DNA from: Poecilobothrus nobilitatus
Taxonomy: Eukaryota > Arthropoda > Insecta > Diptera > Dolichopodidae
Length of the DNA stretch: 64,000 nt
Assembly: GCA_947095535.1 (NCBI GenBank)
Contig: OX352773.1
Location: forward strand, 261,105,590-261,169,589
Direction: 5' to 3'
Below the pieces are notes generated by a model, which saw only the letters and a list, made by a program, of their open reading frames with translations, searched no databases and was not told where the DNA came from. This document shows positions 46,341 through 58,493 of this stretch, piece by piece. Positions within the stretch are counted from its first letter, which is position 1; the number at the start of each line of letters is the position of its first letter. The position numbers and the translations under genes are program-made.

Positions 46341-49218
46341 GTCGTAGTCATAGTCATAGTCATAGTCATAGTCATAGTCATAGTCATAGTCATAGTCATA
46401 GTCATAGTCATAGTCATAGTCATAGTCATAGTCATAGTCATAGTCATAGTCATAGTCATAGTCATAGTCATAGTCATAGTCATAGTCATAGTCATAGTCA
46501 TAGTCATAGTCATAGTCATAGTCATAGTCATAGTCATAGTCATAGTCATAGTCATAGTCATAGTCATAGTCATAGTCATAGTCATAGTCATAGTCATAGT
46601 CATAGTCATAGTCATAGTCATAATCATAGTCATAGTCATAGTCATAGTCATAGTCATAGTCATAGTCATAGTCATAGTCATAGTCATAGTCATAGTCATA
46701 GTCATAGTCATAGTCATAGTCATAGTCATAGTCATAGTCATAGTCATAGTCATAGTCATAGTCATAGTCATAGTCATAGTCATAGTCATAGTCATAGTCA
46801 TAGTCATAGTCATAATCATAGTCATAGTCATAGTCATAGTCATAGTCATATAGTCATAGTCATAGTCATAGTCATAGTCATAGTCATAGTCATAGTCATA
46901 GTCATAGTCATAGTCATAGTCATAGTCATAGTCATAGTCATAGTCATAGTCATAGTCATAGTCATATTCATAGTCATAGTCATAGTCATAGTCATAGTCA
47001 TAGTCATAGTCATAGTCATAGTCATAGTCATAGTCATAGTCATAGTCATAGTCATAGTCATAGTCATAGTCATAGTCATAGTCATAGTCATAGTCATAGC
47101 AATAATCATAGTCATAGTCATAGTTATAGTCATAGTCATAGTCATAGTCATAGTCATAGTCATAGTCATAGTCATAGTCATAGTCATAGTCATAGTCATA
47201 GTCATAGTCATAGTCATAGTCATAGTCATAGTCATAGTCATAGTCATAGTCATAGTCATAGTCATAGTCATAGTCATAGTCATAGTCATAGTCATAGTCA
47301 TAGTCATAGTCATAGTCATAGTCATAGTCATAGTCATAGTCATAGTCATAGTCATAGTCATAGTCATAGTCATATAGTCATAGTCATAGTCATAGTCATA
47401 GTCATAGTCATAGTCATAGTCATAGTCATAGTCATAGTCATAGTCATAGTCATAGTCATAGTCATAGTCATAGTCATAGTCATAGTCATAGTCATAGTCA
47501 TAGTCATAGTCATAGTCATAGTCATAGTCATAGTCATAGTTATAGTCATATTCATAGTCATAGTCATAGTCATAGTCATAGTCATAGTCATAGTCATAGT
47601 CATATTCATAGTCATAGTCATAGTCATAGTCATAGTCATAGTCATAGTCATAGTCATAGTCATAGTCATAGTCATAGTCATAGTCATAGTCATAGTCATA
47701 GTCATAGTCATAGTCATAGTCATAGTCATAGTCATAGTCATAGTCATAGTCATAGTCATAGTCATAGTCATAGTCATAGTCATAGTCATAGTCATAGTCA
47801 TAGTCATAGTCATAGTCATAGTCATAGTCATAGTCATAGTCATAGTCATAGTCATAGTCATAGTCATAGTCATAGTCATAATCATAGTCATAGTCATAGT
47901 CATAGTCATAGTCATATAGTCATAGTCATAGTCATAGTCATAGTCATAGTCATAGTCATAGTCATAGTCATAGTCATAGTCATAGTCATAGTCATAGTCA
48001 TAGTCATAGTCATAGTCATAGTCATAGTCATATTCATAGTCATAGTCATAGTCATAGTCATAGTCATAGTCATAGTCATAGTCATAGTCATAGTCATAGT
48101 CATAGTCATAGTCATAGTCATAGTCATAGTCATAGTCATAGTCATAGTCATAGTCATAGTCATAGCAATAATCATAGTCATAGTCATAGTTATAGTCATA
48201 GTCATAGTCATAGTCATAGTCATAGTCATAGTCATAGTCATAGTCATAGTCATAGTCATAGTCATAGTCATAGTCATAGTCATAGTCATAGTCATAGTCA
48301 TAGTCATAGTCATAGTCATAGTCATAGTCATAGTCATAGTCATAGTCATAGTCATAGTCATAGTCATAGTCATAGTCATAGTCATAGTCATAGTCATAGT
48401 CATAGTCATAGTCATAGTCATAGTCATATAGTCATAGTCATAGTCATAGTCATAGTCATAGTCATAGTCATAGTCATAGTCATAGTCATAGTCATAGTCA
48501 TAGTCATAGTCATAGTCATAGTCATAGTCATAGTCATAGTCATAGTTATAGTCATATTCATAGTCATAGTCATAGTCATAGTCATAGTCATAGTCATAGT
48601 CATAGCAATAATCATAGTCATAGTCATAGTTATAGTCATAGTCATAGTCATAGTCATAGTCATAGTCATAGTCATAGTCATAGTCATAGTCATAGTCATA
48701 GTCATAGTCATAGTCATAGTCATAGTCATAGTCATAGTCATAGTCATAGTCATAGTCATAGTCATAGTCATAGTCATAGTCATAGTCATAATCATAGTCA
48801 TAGCAATAATCATAGTCATAGTCATAGTTATAGTCATAGTCATAGTCATAGTCATAGTCATAGTCATAGTCATAGTCATAGTCATAGTCATAGTCATAGT
48901 CATAGTCATAGTCATAGTCATATTCATAGTCATAGTCATAGTCATAGTCATAGTCATAGTCATATAGTCATAGTCATAGTCATAGTCATAACAATAATCA
49001 TAGTCATAGTCATAGTCATAGTCATAGTCATAGTCATAGTCATAGTCATAGTCATAGTCATAGTCATAGTCATAGTCATAGTCATAGTCATAGTCATAGT
49101 CATAGTCATAGTCATAGTCATAGTCATAGTCATAGTCATAGTCATAGTCATAGTCATAGTCATAGTCATAGTCATAGTCATAGTCATAGTCATAGTCACA
49201 GTCATAGTCATAGTTATT
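46341..49218 (+). repeat. GTCATA hexamer satellite (~2.88 kb, ~479 units) with higher-order structure
   Basis: After GTCGTA (46341-46346) the hexamer GTCATA runs almost without break to 49212. Variant units mark it: an extra TA at 46851, 47375, 47917, 48429 and 48965; TTCATA at 46967, 47551, 47605, 48033, 48557 and 48923; GCAATA at 47099, 48165 and 48605; GTTATA at 47123, 47539, 48189 and 48545. From the TA at 46851 and again from 47917, markers fall at +116, +248 and +272, proving a ~1,066-bp higher-order duplication. Long open frames (Met-Thr on the minus strand, Val-Ile on the plus) exist only because the unit is 6 bp; they are not genes. Confidence 0.97.
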
Positions 49219-51239
49219 GAGTCAAGTTTTTAACTACTTTAGCACTTCATCTATAACAACTCAAACATCAATAACAAGATACGCTATTGATATTGATAAT
49301 TAAAAATTTCGTTATGATATAATTCTTAAGGATATTATCCCATTTGGTTTAAAAGTTCAGAATCAATTAATATTTTCCTCCTCTCTAATTTTACTAACAA
49401 CTCTCTAAGAATTTTTATACTAGACATACTTAAAAAAAACTCAAAAAAAAATATTATTATTACCTATTACCTTTAGGATATTATTCTGAAATATGAAAAT
49501 AAAATGTAGAATCTATTATTTTCGAATTAAATATTCGTTTCCTTTTACTACACCTATACCGACCGATGTTATCGATTGCCTGTCATATATATATTGCCTG
49601 TCGTATATTAAATACCCAGAGGTGATAACTGCTATAATAAGAAATCAAAATTAAGTACAAGTATTATAATGTCGATGGTATTGGTAATTCCCTAGCATTA
49701 ATTTTATTTTATTTTTTTATTTTTTTTTTTGGAAAAAGAAAATGAAATTGTCACCTTTCGAACTGATTTATGGTATATGAGAAAATTATCAGGTTTAGTG
49801 AATGGAAGGGGAAAACATTTTTTGATTAGGTATTTCCTTACATTAATTTGTAAAAAGAATAAATTTAATAGTCTCATTAATATTGTTTGTAGATTTGATT
49901 TTTCTTTTTACTTTCTAATAATAATCACAAAAATAATAATAAAAATTGGAACTTTCAAACAATATTGTCGGAAAATGCTAATAAAACTTTGAATATAGCC
50001 ATCAGGAAAATCAATAAAATTCTTAAAAAGAAATACATGGTGTGAAAATAGGGTGTAATTTTATTAGTAAATAATATTTCAGTTCAGGGCAATTTAATAA
50101 CTTTTTACTGTATTTTTAGGTTTTGAAAATAATATTAAGAAAATATAAATTAAATTAAAATTTTCATTTTTCCTTTCTCCTATTTTTCAGTATTTTAACT
50201 GTTATTTAAATTTACCTTTATATCAAACAGAAATATTTTGAAAATTTTGGAATACTTTTTCCAACCGCACATTTAGTAAATTTCAGATACAAAATCTAAA
50301 GTATAAACATTATACTTTTATATGTATAAATAGCTTTTCTTAATTACATTTGGGTTTATTAAAAAGTAATTATATGGATTTAATTAAATTAAAAATTTTA
50401 ATGGATTTAATAATTATATTTTTAGATGATACTCGAATATGCGACATTACAGGAGTTACATACAGGAGTTAGGTGAAAAACATCAATAATCACTTAGAGG
50501 AATATTACACGAGACTCTTCTGAATAGTTTTGAACTTTAACCAATTAAAACCATGCACATTAAAACCAAACCTTAATACTTTCACTGTCAGTTTATTTTT
50601 TGAGAATAAGAACTATAAAAGTGGCTATAATGGAAAATGTTTTTTGCCATATTTTTAATTATGAAAGATGTGGAGAAAGAGGAACACATGATAATATTAT
50701 GACATTATTTATAAAAATACAATGAAGAAAATATGATAAATTTTAGACTAGTGAATAAAATTCAAAACAAATGAATTACTTTCAAATTGATTTAAGGAAA
50801 TCTCATATTTCTAGTATATTTTTTTATGTTTTGTTTCATTTTGTAAATACGAGTCATTGAAAATATAAAGAATTAACTAATCAAATAGATCTTTATTATA
50901 GCTAGATTTCTGAAAAAAAAAAAAACATTTTATTAAACTAAACTTAACAGACAAAAAAATTTTTTTAAATTGCAAACATCTCCTAGCAGAAATCAATTTC
51001 ACACTTGCAAACATTTAGTTTTTATTCAAAAAAAAAACAGTCAAAATTGAAATTATTACGTATTTTCAAATTATAAATTTTTTCATAAAAAATACGAATT
51101 CTAATTATAAAATTAATCTAATAATATAATTTAAAAGTAAACAAAAATTACGTCGTATTAATTTTATCGAAAAAAAAAAAAATTTAAGATGTAAGTTGTA
51201 TCTCAAGATATTTTACTGATAAAATAATTGAAAATTTTT
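49219..51239. other. Gene-free AT-rich stretch
   Basis: No gene supported. The open frame at 49729-49992 is a Lys/Ile/Phe-rich chance reading after a poly-T tract. ACAGGAGTTACATACAGGAG at 50450-50468 is a small direct repeat. Confidence 0.45.
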
Positions 51240-52330
51240 GGAAAAACTTATCATAATATTTTTAGGATTACTTTGGTGTATCAGATTCGACAACAATTGA
51301 TGAACTAGGTATACTTTACTTTAGGTACACTGTCCGATTCCCTTGAAATTTTACATACCGGTACCTAATAACATCACCCATATTTAATAGAACATAACTT
51401 TTGATGCAAAGGTCATTTAAAGGTCAAATTGATTATTTTGAAATTTTCCTAACATTTTGTAGTATTTTAATTAAGCCGTTATATTTTTGTCTACGATAGT
51501 ATACAGGAACCAATTTTTTACAACATTGTGCGATCAACTATAATTGTCTTTAATATATAAATCTAGTTCCATCTTAATCAATGCTACCGTTTCTGAGATA
51601 CTGCAGTTCAAACGAAACATTTTGATATAAAAAAAATTTGTTCAAACCATTTTACTTTAGTAATCTTCAAAGACAGCCTATGTTATTTTTATAAGGTTCT
51701 TAATAGTGTATAGGTATCTTCATACCCTTTCTAACGATACATAATAAGTGCGGTATGGCTTGGTAAATAGTCCTACTAGAGGTGAGAAATTCGAAATTAA
51801 AACAACAACTTTATTAAAAAATGTAATTTTATACTTTACATGCTTAAATAATGAAAATTATCTCAAAAAATGTTAGATCTATAAAAACTGTTGTAGTTCC
51901 AAAACATAGGTCTGTAAACAATCCTGAAGAAGATATAACTAAAATTAGTACGGGTTGTCTCATTTGAGTACAGAGTGCTTAAAGTAAAAACAAATATTTT
52001 TAATATGCACTTTTTCCAACATTTCATTTTAAAATTAAATACAACGGTACCTTTTTTGTGAACAAATTTTTTCTTTTCTCTAGGAAGCCCTCATTGGTTA
52101 CTCTGGTCCTTTTTGTTTTTGAGTTATGGTAAAATGCTTTTTGGCTAGAATAATAAAAAAAAGTCAATTTTTTATTATTTTTTATATAAAAATGTTAATT
52201 AAAATGTTATTTGATCTAAATGAAGTTTTATAAACAGACGAACATACGGATGGACAGACGGACGGACGGACAGAGTGAAACTAATAGGCACATTTTTTCA
52301 AAAATTTTTTTGAAATGTGCTGAAAACCAT
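51240..52330 (+). repeat. Unclassified complex repeat-like segment ending in GACG microsatellite
   Basis: The base composition is more even than in the flanks and there is no open frame. The end has ACGGATGGACAGACGGACGG (52248-52267), followed by CAGAGTGAAACTAATAGGCA and CACATTTTTTCAAAAATTTT. The same tail sequence closes the window at 63935-64000, so it is dispersed. The microsatellite relates it to the DINE-like group, but no sub-terminal repeats were found and the 5' limit is arbitrary. Confidence 0.45.
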
Positions 52331-52339
52331 TACCAGTTA

Positions 52340-53207
52340 TTTTAGATATGTATTTAATATAAACTCCTGTGTGGCAACTACCTACTCCCAGTCATCTCTC
52401 GTGTCTTCCTCAATTTGTACAAACTTTTTAATTTCTTTATTTGTTTCGGAAATAATAATATATTTCTTTAGGTTTCAAATGCATCTGGCAGCTACCCGAA
52501 CCGCCATTTCTCTTCACCACAAATTTTAGAAACATAGGAAAATATAATAAATCATCCTTGTACAAAATTGCAAAAGTTCATTTTTATTAGTTTCGAAGAT
52601 ATTCTTGTTAAGCTTTGCAAGGCGCGTGACAGCTGCTTTAACCGCCCGCCTTCCCTTTCTTATTCAATTTCAATTTCAGAAACGTAAAAGAGGCATGATT
52701 TAACACCCTTGTACAAAATTTCAAGTTTCTATCTTTATTAATTACAGTAAATTATTATTACAGTTATCCGAATACCGCCACTCCAATTTATCTCAAATTT
52801 CTGGGACATAGAGGAAACATTACAGAACACTTATGTACTAATAAAGATAAACCTTGTTAAAGGTTCTATCTTTATTGGTTTTGGAGCTATGCTCGCTTTG
52901 TCGTTGGCTAGTACAGAAGCTTCCAAAATCCAAACCCATGGATTAATTCTCCCAACTCCCTTTCTTTTGTAATTAGTAACCTACAATATAAATTTCATCA
53001 AGATAGCGATATTAGTATTTGAACCCGTTATTGTGCGAACGAACAGACAGACAGACCGACGGACGGACGGATATCGTTAAATCTACTCAGCAGGTGATAC
53101 TGGTTAAGAATATATATGGATATCCATAACCAACTTGCTTCCGTTCGGTGGTTACAAAAACCATAACAAAGTTAATATACCCTATACTTTAGGTGTTGCG
53201 TATAATA
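52340..53207 (+). mobile_element. DINE-like element, third subfamily
   Basis: Repeated blocks (TTGTACAAAATTTCAAG, TCTATCTTTATTAATT, CCGCCACTCCAATTTATCTC) precede a run GACAGACAGACCGACGGACG (53046-53065), then TCTACTCAGCAGGTGATAC, GGTGGTTACAAAAACCATAA and a 3' hairpin-like end TATACCCTATACTTTAGGTG (53178-53197). The copy at 60055-60712 is collinear and has a cleaner hairpin. Non-coding. Confidence 0.65.
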
Positions 53208-56200
53208 AAATTTCATTTATTGCGATGTTGTTATAAAGGTTAAAAATTAAAATATTTATAATATTTAATTATAGAAATTCGAAATTATCTATAAAATATG
53301 TAATAAAAATAACAAAAATGTGAACTACAAGCAAAATATGTATTATAGATATGCTATAAATTTAATTATTTAAAGTATTTATGTTTTTTATTTTATTTGT
53401 TTTCCCGTTTATGCAATTAAAATTTTGATTGTAAAATTTGGTGTAATTTCGAATATAAAAACAAACTACAGGAGATATACATTTTGAAATAAAATAAAAT
53501 CAAATTATTTGTTAAGTGCAAAATAAAATGATTATGTATTTACAAAAATATTTATGAATAAAAAATTTTTGTATTATAAATAATGCATTGTACTTTTTTT
53601 TTTTAAATGTATTCCAGGCACAAATAATTAAACAATAATTTTTCCACAAGGTAAACATGTTACAGATTAAATCAATGATGTATGAGAAGAAACTTTTCAC
53701 TTCTAATTGTAAATTAGATAAAAAATTATAAAAAGACTTTAAAAGAATATAAAGAGCAATAAATAAAGAAAGTCATGTAGTTCTATCTACAAGAAAGATA
53801 ATAACAAAGAAAAGCACACATTTGGTCGAATCTATAAAACTGAACTTCAAATTAAATTTCAATTTTTTAAACAAAAACCCTTTCTGTCTTGCAATTTTTC
53901 TTTAAAATTTGAAAAGAAAAATATGAGTAATAAATTAGAAGTTCATAAAAAAATACCTCTTACAAAATACAAGGCTTCAAATTCATGCATAGATATTAGA
54001 CAAACAATATTCATCTGATACCTTAAATAACTAAGAGATTAAAAAGGAACCTAATTCTATTTCTTCTTTTACAAAGAAAATGGGTATAAATTATTGCAAG
54101 ATTCGTTCTTAAATATAATCTTAATTTTTATTAAAATTTTATCTTAGTGATTAACCCAAAATAGTTTAGATAATCGTAGTACGTTATTAATTATTAATAT
54201 TATTCCCACATTTTATCCAAAAGTATTCGGCCTATATCTGATTCAAGAAAGTGCCCTACATTTTTTTTTTTTTTTGTAATATTAATATTATAAATAAATA
54301 TATAAATATATACCAACAAACATTGAGCAAAATAAAAAAATTAAAGAAATACAAAATGTAGCCTGTATCTCTGATATTAAAATGAGGAGTACACTAAAAA
54401 TTATCTAAGTACAGCATTTATGCGTTCTGAGGTATTGAAAATTGTGATAATCAAATAATGGACATAAAAATAAAATGTATATTCAAAAACGGAACGAGAA
54501 AGAGTGAATAGTGTACAGTCTATTCATAAGAAAAATAGTCATGATGTTACCATAAAATGTAATCATCTTTTACAAAATTTAAAGTATCTGGCTTAATTAA
54601 GTATATTCAGCTCATTCGCAATTTCAAACACTGGAGTTATTTTCAAATTACAAAATAAGTGAAATTGTAAAGCAGTTACCTAAAGCTGCTGCTCGAAACC
54701 AATACAATTTTGCAGAAGTTGTTGACAGACAACTTAACTTCTTTTCAGAAAAAATCTATCCGATCTGTTACAAAAAAACTAACGCGATTTTAAAAAAGCC
54801 AAATTTTAAAAAACGCCTTTTTTGAAAAGGGAGATTCTAAAATGTTAGATTAAAAATGTTAAAATTTTGTATCGCTTCTAGCTGTATAGTAGTTATACTC
54901 GAACCCGCCGCTCGATCTTGCTAGATTTTTTGCTTGTTATTTCATATACAAATGGTAAAAATTGTAGAATCATAATTAAGAAAAAATTTATTTTTTGGAA
55001 TAACGCGTGATGTTATAACAAAATCAAAAAAAATTTAACTAAAACTTATTAAAGCAAATTTATATTTTATCAACTATTTACTCACTAATTAACTCAATTC
55101 AAAAATAAAACATTGATAAAAAATTTTATATTAAGTACTACCCCATCAAAAACAAAAAATTCAAATATAAAAAAAACGCAATTAAAAGTAACACTAGTGA
55201 AACCGCAAAAAAAAAACAACAACGAGATTCATTTATTTTAAAACGCGATTGTTTTGTTTTTTAACTATCATTTAAATAATTACTACCGTTCATTTAAAAA
55301 AAAATACCTATGTACCTATATATACATAATATGTACTATGTACCTATGTACACATAATAAATACCTCAAGAGACTACTATAAATTAATTTGTACTGAGGG
55401 AACTTTATAATCAGAGCAATCATAATGCATCCATGCATCATTTTTTTTTTTTTTTTTCAGATTGAAATCATATGTACTCATTTATTCATTTTATAAATTC
55501 ACACAGCAATATACAGTTCCCATTATCTATATTTATAGGTATACGTTTATTACACATTAATACATATCTCTGTTATACATATATACATAATAAAAATAAT
55601 ATTGTAATATCTTTAAAAACTTCAAGGACGAAAGCCTACATCACATAAAAACTAAATTAACTATGAATAAAAAATAAAAACTAAAATCGAAATTTTGTTC
55701 GGTCACGGTCATGATATTTTAAGGACAAAAAGCAATAAAAAATATTGCAACAATTTTTACATTTTTATCTAAAAAAAAAATATGAAATAAAAAATTTAAA
55801 ATGATTGGACAAAAAAATATATCACTCGCATTTTTAATTATTTTGGGTATGGGTATGTGGGTATGTTCCATGTTGTAAATGTATGTTTTATTTTTTAAGT
55901 ATTATAAGTTTTATAATTTTGTGTATGATTTTAGCATAGTAATTTTGAACAGCAATCTTAAATCATTTATGATTCTTTCATAAAATAATAGAATTTTTTA
56001 CTCGAAAGAAAAAATTATTTTTGAAAGGAGTAAATTGATATAAAAGAAACCAAAAGGGTAAAATTTTTCTTCTACGTTCAAATACGAAAATGAAATCAAA
56101 AAAAATCATGTAATTACTATATGGACTGCTCATAATAGTTATTTATTCTGGGAGATAGAAAACTTTAAGGAATATATAGCGTCCTTTTACGGGACACTAA

Positions 56201-56384
56201 AACTTTTACATTAGTGTATATAAACTAACCAAAACTCTTAACAATAACAACACATGAAAAAGAAAAAGCCACACTTATTTATAATAATCTTTAATTGCAT
56301 ACTTATAGGATTTAATTATCAGAAAATGAAATACATTATTACATGGTATCACAAATTATTAAGTACTATAATTATTTTTACAGC
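53208..56384. other. Gene-free AT-rich stretch
   Basis: No gene supported. It holds a single MITE arm (53824-53875, listed separately). CTCGAACCCGCCGCTCG at 54899 with nearby sequence (54520-54900) echoes the D2 block ACTCGAACCCGCCGACCG and is probably an old DINE-like remnant. Long A/T runs occur at 54260-54275 and 55440-55457. Confidence 0.45.
53824..53880 (+). mobile_element. Single arm of the small palindromic MITE family
   Basis: GGTCGAATCTATAAAACTGA followed by ACTTCAAATTAAATTTC and TTTTTTAAACAAA matches the left arm of 13891-14009. No facing arm was found within the next few hundred bases, so this is a solo or rearranged copy. Confidence 0.45.
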
Positions 56385-56910
56385 AAAACTTGAAAAATAA
56401 AGTTTCTTATGGTATTGACAAAATTCCAAACATTGTTTTAAAAAATTTAAGTTCATTAATAATTTCTAAATATGTTATTATATTTAATAATGCAATTAAT
56501 CACTCGTATTTCCCCCAAGCATGGAATATATCGAAAATTATTTTGCTAAAAAAAACCTGGTAAAGACCCAACTAATCCGACCGAGTAATTATAGATCGAT
56601 TAGTTTAATACCAAACGTAAGTAAGGTGTTTGAAACACTCATTAATGATAAATTAACAGAGTTTTCAATTACCAAACAAATTATACCAGAAAACCAATTT
56701 GGATTTAGGCATAAACATGGAGCAATGCACGCTATCACAAAATTATCATCAGATATCTGTTAGTTCATAAACAAAAACTTTGGGGTTGGAGATTGTCTGA
56801 TAGACATGGAAAAGTCTTTAACACGGTTTGGTTAGATGGTCTAATTTTTAAATTCTTAAAATTGAAAGTTCCTAACAACTTAATATCTCTAATAATGATT
56901 TATATGATTT
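56385..56910 (+). pseudogene. Non-LTR retrotransposon (L-B) 5' part of RT, truncated
   Basis: The reading runs KNKVSYGIDKIPNIVLKNLS, NHSYFPQAWNISKIILLKK, a one-base frameshift in an A run (~56551), then NYRSISLIPNVSKVFETLIN and IIPENQFGFRHKHGAMHAIT. After a stop at 56761 and another frameshift come CLIDMEKS and NTVWLDGLIFKF. These are RT motifs 1, 2 and A. The catalytic Asp of motif A (normally FDTVW) reads Asn here. The 5' end is truncated inside the domain just before motif 1. The gene is split here by the DINE-like element at 56911 and resumes at 58494. Confidence 0.88.
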
Positions 56911-58493
56911 TTATACCCGTACGATAGGATCGGGTATAATAAAATTACTCCTCCGTTTGTAACACCTCGAAATAAGCGAGCTAGATATACCTTCAAAGGT
57001 ATGGATCGGATCAGAAAAAAATTCTAAGACTTTTGAGCCATGTCAGTCCGTCCGTCCCACCGTCCGTCCGTCCGTCAGCACGCTAACTCAAAAACTAAGA
57101 AAGCTAGAATCTTGAAATTTACACAAAATATTTTGGGAGTAATTTGTAGGTTCCCTATTTTTTTTGGTTGAGTTTGGAGCAAGCCTTAGGGTAGCTCTCA
57201 AACACCTAACTTTTAGATCTCCACATTTTTTTTGCAATAGAGCTATGAAATTTTAACTACTGATAGATCTCACAAAAATATTAATTTTATTTTTAATAAC
57301 TTTTTTTTGTAGCCCCACCCGTTACGGAGCTACAGCTCCCCAAAGGTTCAAAAAAGCTCTATATTTAAATTGTTATAGCACAAGTTGTATAAGATATATC
57401 TTCATTTTGAAAACGCCAAACGATTACTACTTTCATTAGCTTTAAAAGTATATATACAATAAATATATATTTTTGGCATACAGTGTCTTAATTTACCGTT
57501 ATGCGAAACTCAAATTTTGCAAAATTCTTTAACCCTTCCATCTTCTAAACGGTTAAAGTTGGAAACTTGAAATTTTGACAGAAGTTAGATCTTTGAAAAT
57601 TAGTATGAGTCATTTCAGAAATTTTTTTTGTATCACCCCCCGTTTAGGAGCTGTAAGGGGTCAAAAACTGAAAATTTCCTATTTTTAAACACCTGTAACT
57701 TGAACACCTGTTAAAATTTTTTTGAAGTAATACACAAAAATTAAAGCTCCAACATTATATTTTTATTTCTGTTAACAAATTTTTTTAATAATATAGGGTT
57801 ACTTTATAATTCATGAAAGTGTTACTTGATTTTTTCAAATTTTCTAACAAATTTCTTTAAAACGAATTTTTTCCATTTTGTTTTACTCGATAATTTGAAA
57901 TTGTTGAGGATATAATGCGCAGTACATAAAAATGTAAATAAATATACAACATAACGGTTGCTTGAAGAATTTTTATTTATATATATATACATACATACTT
58001 ATATAATATAATGTTTATTTACATATCGTATATGTCACTAGTGAATGAATGATAAGAGTATAGATGTATATTATATAGCGCCGTATTTACATACACATAT
58101 GTATTTTATTGTACTTATAAGAAATTATTCTGTCAATGGAATATTTAAATATAATATAATATAATATTTAAAATTATATTTACTGTTTTGTACTTAGTAA
58201 ATTTAATATACATTTACCGCTTAGTATTAAATGGTACTATAGAATATTTGAAAAAGTTTTGGATTGATAATCGTTATGTGGAAGGTTAGAATCTGCTTTT
58301 GAAGAATGTACATATAAACATATAGTTTGAATATATGTACAACCCATAGTTCTAGAAATTATAAAATTCACCCAAATTATTTTAAAATACTAAAATATTA
58401 AAAAAATAATATTGTAAGTAGAGTGGCTGTGAACATACTAACGGTTCGTACGGGTATCTAAGAGTTGACAAAGTCAACTGTATTCTTCCTCGT
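56911..58493 (-). mobile_element. DINE-1/Helentron-like element D4 (1.56-kb type), inserted in a LINE
   Basis: Minus orientation: its 3' end is TTATACCCGTACGATAGGAT (from 56911) and its 5' end, complement of ...TATTCTTCCTCGTT, lies at 58493. The sub-terminal 12-bp inverted repeat (TCGTACGGGTAT / ATACCCGTACGA) is present at both ends and the palindrome AGTTGACAAAGTCAACT lies at 58463-58479. A GTCC microsatellite spans 57045-57077. Sequence agrees closely with D3 (31252-32813) from end to end with scattered substitutions and small indels. It interrupts the reverse transcriptase of L-B without an obvious target-site duplication, as expected for rolling-circle-type insertion. Confidence 0.85.

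Noticed and set aside
46271..49211. Long open frames of Met-Thr (minus) or Val-Ile (plus)
   Set aside because: They are the automatic translation of a 6-bp repeat with no stop in those frames; breaks coincide with 2-bp insertions. No reason to believe they are expressed.
49729..49992. 87-codon open frame after a poly-T run
   Set aside because: No domain or conserved motif; Lys/Ile/Phe-rich as in random AT-rich sequence.
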